Shown here in pieces: positions 6,042-9,761 of a stretch of 9,761 nucleotides of DNA. The translations under genes were made by a program, and so were the position numbers. The stretch comes from an uncultured Neisseria sp. (GTDB taxonomy: Bacteria; Pseudomonadota; Gammaproteobacteria; Burkholderiales; Neisseriaceae): contig CAKMQH010000221.1 in NCBI GenBank assembly GCA_927911515.1, positions 1-9,761 on the forward strand, in the 5' to 3' direction. The notes under the pieces were generated by a model. It made no database searches and had not been told where the DNA came from. It worked only from the letters and a program-made list of their open reading frames with translations. Within the stretch, counting starts at the first letter, position 1. Each line of letters begins with the position of its first letter.

Positions 6042-6725
6042 TTAAACTGTGATGAATTTCCACTCCCCTGAGGCTAAATTTTCTACCGTTCGTCCGTTGA
6101 ATTCGTCCCGATGGAGATGTTCGACGCGATTGCCGGCGGCGGCGACCATGCGTTTGACTTGATGATATTTGCCTTCGGTAATGGTCATCAGCAGGGTGGT
6201 TGGATTTTCCAAAACGGCTTCGGCGGCGCGGACGGTTTCGTTGTCGTCGTGCAGCAGGACGCCGTTTTTCAGCGTTTCACACAGGCTTTCGTCGGCAGGA
6301 TGCTTCAGAGTAACGCGGTAGATTTTCGGGATTTTGTGTTTCGGCGAGGTAACGCGGTGGTTGAACTGCCCGTCGTTGGTAATCAGCAAAACGCCCGTCG
6401 TATCCGCATCCAGCCTGCCGACCGCCTGCATGTCGATATTGCGCATATGGTCGGGGAAAAGGCTGAAAACGCTGGGGTATTGCTGCGGTTTGTGCGAGGT
6501 TTCGTAATCGGCGGGCTTGTTGAGCAGGATATAAAAATAGGGCATGGGTACGACGACGATGTCTTCGCCGTCTATGCGCAGCGTTTGCACTTCGGCGGGA
6601 TTAATGTCGGCTTTGGCGTCGTTGCAGAGTGTATCGTTGATTTCGACACAGTCGTTTTGAATCAGCCACTGGCATTGTTTGCGGCTGCCTATGCCTTGGG
6701 ATTGGAGGTATTTGATCAGTTGCAT
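6042..6725 (-). CDS. rsuA: 16S rRNA pseudouridine(516) synthase RsuA
   Basis: This enzyme isomerises uridine 516 of 16S rRNA to pseudouridine during small-subunit assembly. The product is 227 residues (E. coli RsuA 231). An N-terminal S4 RNA-binding domain covers about residues 1-55 (LIKYLQSQGIGSRKQCQWLI). The catalytic domain begins around YFYILLNKP and has the family motif GRLDADTTGVLLITNDGQ, with catalytic Asp106. It continues with HRVTSPKHKIPKIYRVTL and the C-terminal EGKYHQVKRMVAAAGNRVEH. These match RsuA better than RluB/E/F. It starts at the ATG at 6725, which has no clear ribosome site. The methyltransferase stop is only 40 bp upstream, so the two may be cotranscribed. No strong terminator follows the gene. 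Confidence 0.93.
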   Translation of the reverse strand: MQLIKYLQSQGIGSRKQCQWLIQNDCVEINDTLCNDAKADINPAEVQTLRIDGEDIVVVPMPYFYILLNKPADYETSHKPQQYPSVFSLFPDHMRNIDMQAVGRLDADTTGVLLITNDGQFNHRVTSPKHKIPKIYRVTLKHPADESLCETLKNGVLLHDDNETVRAAEAVLENPTTLLMTITEGKYHQVKRMVAAAGNRVEHLHRDEFNGRTVENLASGEWKFITV

Positions 6726-6744
6726 GGGAATGGCGGGAACGGGT

Positions 6745-6756
6745 TTCAGACGACCT
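6745..6756 (-). repeat. DNA uptake sequence AGGTCGTCTGAA between methyltransferase and rsuA
   Basis: An exact TTCAGACGACCT on the plus strand in the 40-bp gap. It is unpaired, so it should not terminate transcription. Confidence 0.85.
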
Positions 6757-6765
6757 AATTGTATA

Positions 6766-7884
6766 TCAGGACTTTGCTTTCAAACGATAGAGAAATGTGG
6801 TTTCCCGATTGCGGGCGAAGGCGAGCGGGTCGGATTCGTCGGCTGTTTTGCGGTGGCGCGGTTTGGTTTTCAGAATATCGGCCACTTCTAAAGAGGCCGT
6901 CTGAAAACATTGTTCCAGAAAATCACGGTCGCGTAAGTGCAGATGTTCCGCCAAGTCGGAAATGATTAACCACGCTTCGCCTTGTGGGTTTAAATGCTGC
7001 CGTACGCCGTTTAAGAAGGCGGTCAGCATGGCGTTGTCGGGGTCGTAGAGGGCGGTTTCGACGGCGGAAGTCGGTTTGGCGGGCAGCCACGGCGGGTTGC
7101 AGACGATCAGGTCGGCGCGGCCTTCGGGAAACAAATCAACGGCTTGGACGGCGACTTGTTTGTCCAGCCCCAAGCGGGCGAGGTTGGCGGTTGCGCAGGC
7201 GATGGCCTTGGGGTTGGTATCGGTGGCGGTGATGTCGGGAATGCTGCGTTTGGCAAGGATGGCGGCGATAACGCCGGAACCTGTACCGATGTCGAACGCC
7301 GTCTGAATATTAGGATTCAACGGCGCTTGGGCGATTAAGTCCAAATATTCGCCGCGCAGGGGCGAGAACACGCCGAAGGGGACGTGGATTTTGCCGCCAA
7401 GCTGCGAAATGTCTATACCCTTTTTGTGCCATTCGTGTGCGCCGATAAAGCCCAAAAGCTGGTTGAGTGGCAGCAAAAACGGCGCGTCGTCCGGTTCGTC
7501 GTACACATCGGCAAGAGCGGCGCGGACGTCGGGCGCGCGCGGGTTGTTTAACTGAAAACCTGCACCGATTTCGACGGCAAGCATATTCAACACGCGGCTT
7601 TGCTGCGCCTGCTTCATGCGGTAGGTATGGAAGGCCGTCTGAATATCGGCAGGCGCGTTTTTTGTTTTTTCAGACGACCTGCGGACGCGCTTTTTCATCG
7701 CCGCCAACACTTGTTTGGCGTTGTGGAAATCGCCCGTCCAAACGGTTGCTGTGTGAGCATGGGCGTTTTTCAGAATATCGGCGGCATTGCTTTCATGCAT
7801 ATAAACCGCCTGCTTGGGCGGCTTTTGCGTGCTTTCGTTGCGCCATTCGGTAGCGGCGCGGTCGGTTTGGATGATGGGAAACAT
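6766..7884 (-). CDS. Class I SAM-dependent methyltransferase, target unknown
   Basis: The product is 372 residues from the ATG at 7884. Its C-terminal half is a Rossmann methyltransferase: motif I FDIGTGSGVIAAILAK at about 197-212, an acidic motif II region (ITATDTNPKAIACATANLA) and the catalytic motif NPPWLP at about 263-268. NPPW is of the NPP[YWF] type seen in enzymes that methylate nitrogen on nucleic acids or glutamine (RsmC, RlmF and PrmC groups). The N-terminal half, about 190 residues, is not recognised but includes HEWHKKGIDI and HVPFGVFSPLRGEYLDLIAQ just before motif I. The frame is open upstream to an ATG at 8046, but those 54 residues look non-coding and neither start has a good ribosome site. 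The gene contains four uptake sequences. The neighbour rsuA hints at an RNA or ribosome substrate, which is only inference. Confidence 0.82.
   Translation of the reverse strand: MFPIIQTDRAATEWRNESTQKPPKQAVYMHESNAADILKNAHAHTATVWTGDFHNAKQVLAAMKKRVRRSSEKTKNAPADIQTAFHTYRMKQAQQSRVLNMLAVEIGAGFQLNNPRAPDVRAALADVYDEPDDAPFLLPLNQLLGFIGAHEWHKKGIDISQLGGKIHVPFGVFSPLRGEYLDLIAQAPLNPNIQTAFDIGTGSGVIAAILAKRSIPDITATDTNPKAIACATANLARLGLDKQVAVQAVDLFPEGRADLIVCNPPWLPAKPTSAVETALYDPDNAMLTAFLNGVRQHLNPQGEAWLIISDLAEHLHLRDRDFLEQCFQTASLEVADILKTKPRHRKTADESDPLAFARNRETTFLYRLKAKS
6894..6905 (+). repeat. DNA uptake sequence AGGCCGTCTGAA inside the methyltransferase gene
   Basis: An exact 12-base word; the coding strand reads TTT CAG ACG GCC T (Phe-Gln-Thr-Ala). 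Confidence 0.85.
7298..7307 (+). repeat. DNA uptake sequence GCCGTCTGAA (10-base core) inside the methyltransferase gene
   Basis: The 10-base core is exact but the two flanking bases (AC) do not match the AG or AT extension. The coding strand reads ATT CAG ACG GCG (Ile-Gln-Thr-Ala), just before motif I. Confidence 0.75.
7632..7680. repeat. Inverted pair of uptake sequences of two dialects inside the methyltransferase gene
   Basis: AGGCCGTCTGAA at 7632-7643 and TTCAGACGACCT at 7669-7680 are inverted with 25 bases between. They can form an 11-12 bp stem with one G-U or mismatch step. They encode a hydrophilic linker (RRSSEKTKNAPADIQTAF) in the N-terminal half of the methyltransferase. Confidence 0.8.
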
Positions 7885-7920
7885 GATAGGAAAGACGAAG
7901 GGAAAACTGACGGCAAGTTT

Positions 7921-7926
7921 ACTATA
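7921..7926 (-). promoter_or_regulatory. Weak -10 box for the methyltransferase gene
   Basis: The minus strand reads TATAGT at 7926-7921, 37 bp before the ATG at 7884. The -35 region (CGGCAA) is poor. If real, it supports the 7884 start over the one at 8046. Confidence 0.25.
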
Positions 7927-8129
7927 TTTCGGCTTGCGATGTATTGCCGTTATGGAGGGGTGGAGCATTCTAAACAAGCAAGCGCAGCTTGGGTTGTGAT
8001 GTCTGTTTATTATCTCGTGGCAGGTATGATTGTTCTGCCTTTTCATGCTGGGATGTTTAAACTAGATTGGACAAAATGTATAAAAATAATCTAATTTAAA
8101 AAGAAAATTCGTAATTTTATAAAAATAGA

Positions 8130-8157
8130 TTGTCGTTTTGTCTAAAATGCGTATAAT
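8130..8157 (+). promoter_or_regulatory. Promoter of the HTH-leuA unit
   Basis: TTGTCG (8130-8135) and TATAAT (8152-8157) are 16 bases apart. Transcription would start near 8164, giving a leader of about 44 nt to the ATG at 8208. TTGGACAA-like words flank and overlap the promoter and may be operator sites. Confidence 0.65.
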
Positions 8158-8207
8158 CCCCTTCCAAAGCAAATCATAATTCCGATAAAGTTTGGACAAG
8201 GAACATC

Positions 8208-8366
8208 ATGCAATTAGACATTGACCGCTTAGTTGCTTATTTCGGCGGCGTGAATGCGCTTGCCGAGGCGTTGAAACAACACGATCCCGAAAATGCCGCG
8301 ACGACTGCCGCCATCTATAAATGGCGCACGCGCGGGTCGCTGCCTTTGGCGCAACTGCAAAGCTGA
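8208..8366 (+). pseudogene. Small Cro/YdaS-like helix-turn-helix protein, truncated by a frameshift
   Basis: The ATG at 8208 follows AAGGA with good spacing. The open frame gives 52 residues: MQLDIDRLVAYFGGVNALAE, then a stretch with AAIYKWRTRGSLPLAQLQ, the shape of a Cro/YdaS-type DNA-binding helix-turn-helix. It stops at TGA 8364. Adding one A to the AAA at 8359-8361 restores a frame reading KLTALAEAQGRPLDLNAF then LQKNESLERTE, a natural continuation, so a one-base deletion is likely. The repaired frame has no stop before the leuA ATG at 8447 and is in phase with it. The first helix-turn-helix part may still be made as a short protein. It is the first gene of the leuA transcript and a candidate regulator, but no function is shown. 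Confidence 0.65.
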
Positions 8367-8433
8367 CCGCGCTGGCGGAAGCGCAAGGCAGACCGCTGGA
8401 TTTGAATGCTTTTTTACAAAAAAACGAATCTCT

Positions 8434-8449
8434 GGAGAGAACTGAAATG
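8434..8449 (+). promoter_or_regulatory. Ribosome binding site and start codon of leuA
   Basis: GGAGAG at 8434-8439 lies 7 bases before the ATG at 8447-8449. leuA therefore has its own initiation site despite the disturbed upstream frame. Confidence 0.75.
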
Positions 8450-9761
8450 ACACAGACCAACCGCGTAATTATTTTCGATACCACCCTGCGCGACGGCGAG
8501 CAATCGCCCGGTGCCGCCATGACTAAAGAGGAGAAAATCCGTGTAGCACGCCAATTGGAAAAATTGGGTGTGGACATCATCGAAGCGGGTTTTGCCGCTG
8601 CCAGTCCGGGCGATTTCGAAGCGGTGAATGCGATTGCCAAAACCATCACAAAATCAACGGTCTGTTCATTGTCCCGTGCCGTCGAACGCGACATCCGTCA
8701 AGCAGGTGAGGCAGTTTCGCCTGCGCCGAAAAAACGCATCCACACCTTTATCGCCACTAGCCCGATCCATATGGAGTACAAGCTGAAGATGAAGCCGAAA
8801 CAGGTTATCGAAGCGGCTGTCAAAGCGGTCAAAATCGCGCGCGAATACACTGACGATGTGGAGTTTTCCTGCGAAGACGCGTTGCGTTCGGAAATCGATT
8901 TTCTTGCCGAAATCTGCGGCGCGGTGATTGAAGCGGGCGCGACCACCATCAACATTCCCGATACCGTCGGCTATTCCATTCCCCATAAAACCGAAGAATT
9001 TTTCCGCGAACTCATCGCCAAAACGCCCAACGGCGACAAAGTCGTTTGGTCGGCACACTGCCACAACGATTTAGGCTTGGCAGTCGCCAATTCGCTAGCC
9101 GCGCTCAAAGGCGGCGCGCGCCAGGTGGAATGCACCGTCAACGGTTTGGGCGAACGCGCAGGCAATGCTTCGATTGAAGAAATCGTGATGGCTTTGAAAG
9201 TGCGCCACGACCTTTTCGGCTTGGAAACCGGCATTGACACCACCCAAATCGTGCCTTCGTCCAAACTGGTTTCGACTATCACCGGCTATCCCGTGCAGCC
9301 CAATAAAGCCATCGTCGGCGCCAATGCCTTTTCACACGAATCAGGCATCCATCAGGACGGCGTGCTGAAACACCGCGAAACCTATGAAATCATGTCCGCT
9401 GAGTCCGTCGGCTGGGCGGCAAACCGCCTGAGCTTGGGCAAATTATCCGGCCGCAACGCCTTCAAAACCAAGCTGGCGGATTTGGGTATCGAATTGGAAA
9501 GCGAGGAAGCGCTGAACGCCGCGTTTGCCCGCTTTAAAGAACTCGCCGACAAAAAACGCGAAATCTTCGATGAAGACCTGCACGCGCTGGTGTCCGACGA
9601 AATGGGCAGCATGAATGCGGAAAGCTACAAATTCATCTCCCAAAAAATCAGCACCGAAACCGGCGAAGAGCCGCATGCCGACATTGTGTTCAGCATCAAA
9701 GGCGAAGAAAAACGCGCCTCCGCCACAGGTTCCGGTCCTGTCGATGCAATTTTCAAAGCGA
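8447..9761 (+). CDS. leuA: 2-isopropylmalate synthase LeuA (3' end outside the window)
   Basis: LeuA condenses acetyl-CoA with 2-oxoisovalerate to 2-isopropylmalate, the committed step of leucine synthesis, and is inhibited by leucine. The window holds about 438 codons; the neisserial enzyme is about 517 residues, so some 80 are missing at the right edge. The TIM-barrel domain begins FDTTLRDGEQSPG (Arg15, Asp16), with the second family signature SAHCHNDLGLAVANS (His204, His206) and the metal-binding Asn240 in NGLGERAGN. The subdomains follow around HESGIHQDGVLKH, and the start of the regulatory domain (EEKRASATGSGPVDAIFKA) lies at the end. All catalytic residues are intact. The ATG at 8447 has a good ribosome site. 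It is preceded by the disrupted HTH gene. Confidence 0.97.
   Translation, partial: MTQTNRVIIFDTTLRDGEQSPGAAMTKEEKIRVARQLEKLGVDIIEAGFAAASPGDFEAVNAIAKTITKSTVCSLSRAVERDIRQAGEAVSPAPKKRIHTFIATSPIHMEYKLKMKPKQVIEAAVKAVKIAREYTDDVEFSCEDALRSEIDFLAEICGAVIEAGATTINIPDTVGYSIPHKTEEFFRELIAKTPNGDKVVWSAHCHNDLGLAVANSLAALKGGARQVECTVNGLGERAGNASIEEIVMALKVRHDLFGLETGIDTTQIVPSSKLVSTITGYPVQPNKAIVGANAFSHESGIHQDGVLKHRETYEIMSAESVGWAANRLSLGKLSGRNAFKTKLADLGIELESEEALNAAFARFKELADKKREIFDEDLHALVSDEMGSMNAESYKFISQKISTETGEEPHADIVFSIKGEEKRASATGSGPVDAIFKA

Noticed and set aside
6013..6042. A/T-only inverted repeat after rsuA (TTTTTGAA / TTCAAAAA)
   Set aside because: The stem has almost no G-C pairs and no proper T tract on the minus strand, so I do not call it a terminator.
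6111..6758. Plus-strand open frame of 215 residues
   Set aside because: It is antisense to rsuA, whose catalytic motifs are intact on the other strand.
7885..8046. Upstream extension of the methyltransferase to an ATG at 8046
   Set aside because: The 54 added residues look non-coding, there is no ribosome site, and a weak promoter lies inside this stretch.
8206..9676. Several minus-strand frames of 60-160 residues
   Set aside because: They are all antisense to the HTH gene and leuA and have no known domain.
1..9761. Search for CRISPR arrays, tRNA or rRNA genes, prophage or defence genes
   Set aside because: No regularly spaced repeats, no tRNA-like cloverleaf and no such protein motifs were seen by reading.

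Overview
The window looks like core chromosome of a commensal Neisseria. Two things show this. First, it carries many DNA uptake sequences: AGGTCGTCTGAA, the dialect linked to the N. mucosa/sicca group, plus several copies of the classical GCCGTCTGAA. Second, the proteins are of clear neisserial type, for example a LeuA whose metal ligands fall at D16, H204, H206 and N240. Species cannot be fixed from the sequence alone.

Layout, left to right. Positions 1-639 hold a decayed IS3-family (IS150-like) insertion sequence on the minus strand; it has lost the start of orfB and carries several frameshifts. Positions 680-2707 (minus) encode a BetT-type BCCT choline transporter, probably started at a TTG with a near-perfect Shine-Dalgarno. 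Its long leader contains a Correia-like miniature element (2760-2846) and a good promoter (2996-3024). Positions 3140-4125 (minus) hold two overlapping membrane-protein frames of unknown function that look like a frameshifted locus. Uptake-sequence hairpins act as terminators after this locus (3083-3114) and after proA (4350-4386). proA (4416-5675, minus; proline synthesis) follows. Upstream of it, a -10 box, a GNRA-loop hairpin and an intrinsic terminator outline either a small RNA or a proA leader attenuator (about 5795-5918). Next come rsuA (6042-6725, minus; 16S rRNA pseudouridine synthase) and a SAM-dependent methyltransferase (6766-7884, minus), 40 bp apart and possibly cotranscribed.

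On the plus strand, a promoter at 8130-8157 drives a small helix-turn-helix gene (8208-8366) that appears truncated by a one-base deletion. leuA (8447 to the window end, incomplete) follows at once; it is the first committed step of leucine synthesis.

Most of the window is ordinary housekeeping: osmoprotectant uptake, proline and leucine synthesis, and rRNA modification. I see no defence system, CRISPR array, prophage or tRNA. The points most worth a second look are the candidate small RNA/attenuator before proA, the broken HTH gene whose repaired frame runs into leuA, the Correia-like element in the betT leader, and the split of uptake-sequence dialects between coding and intergenic DNA.
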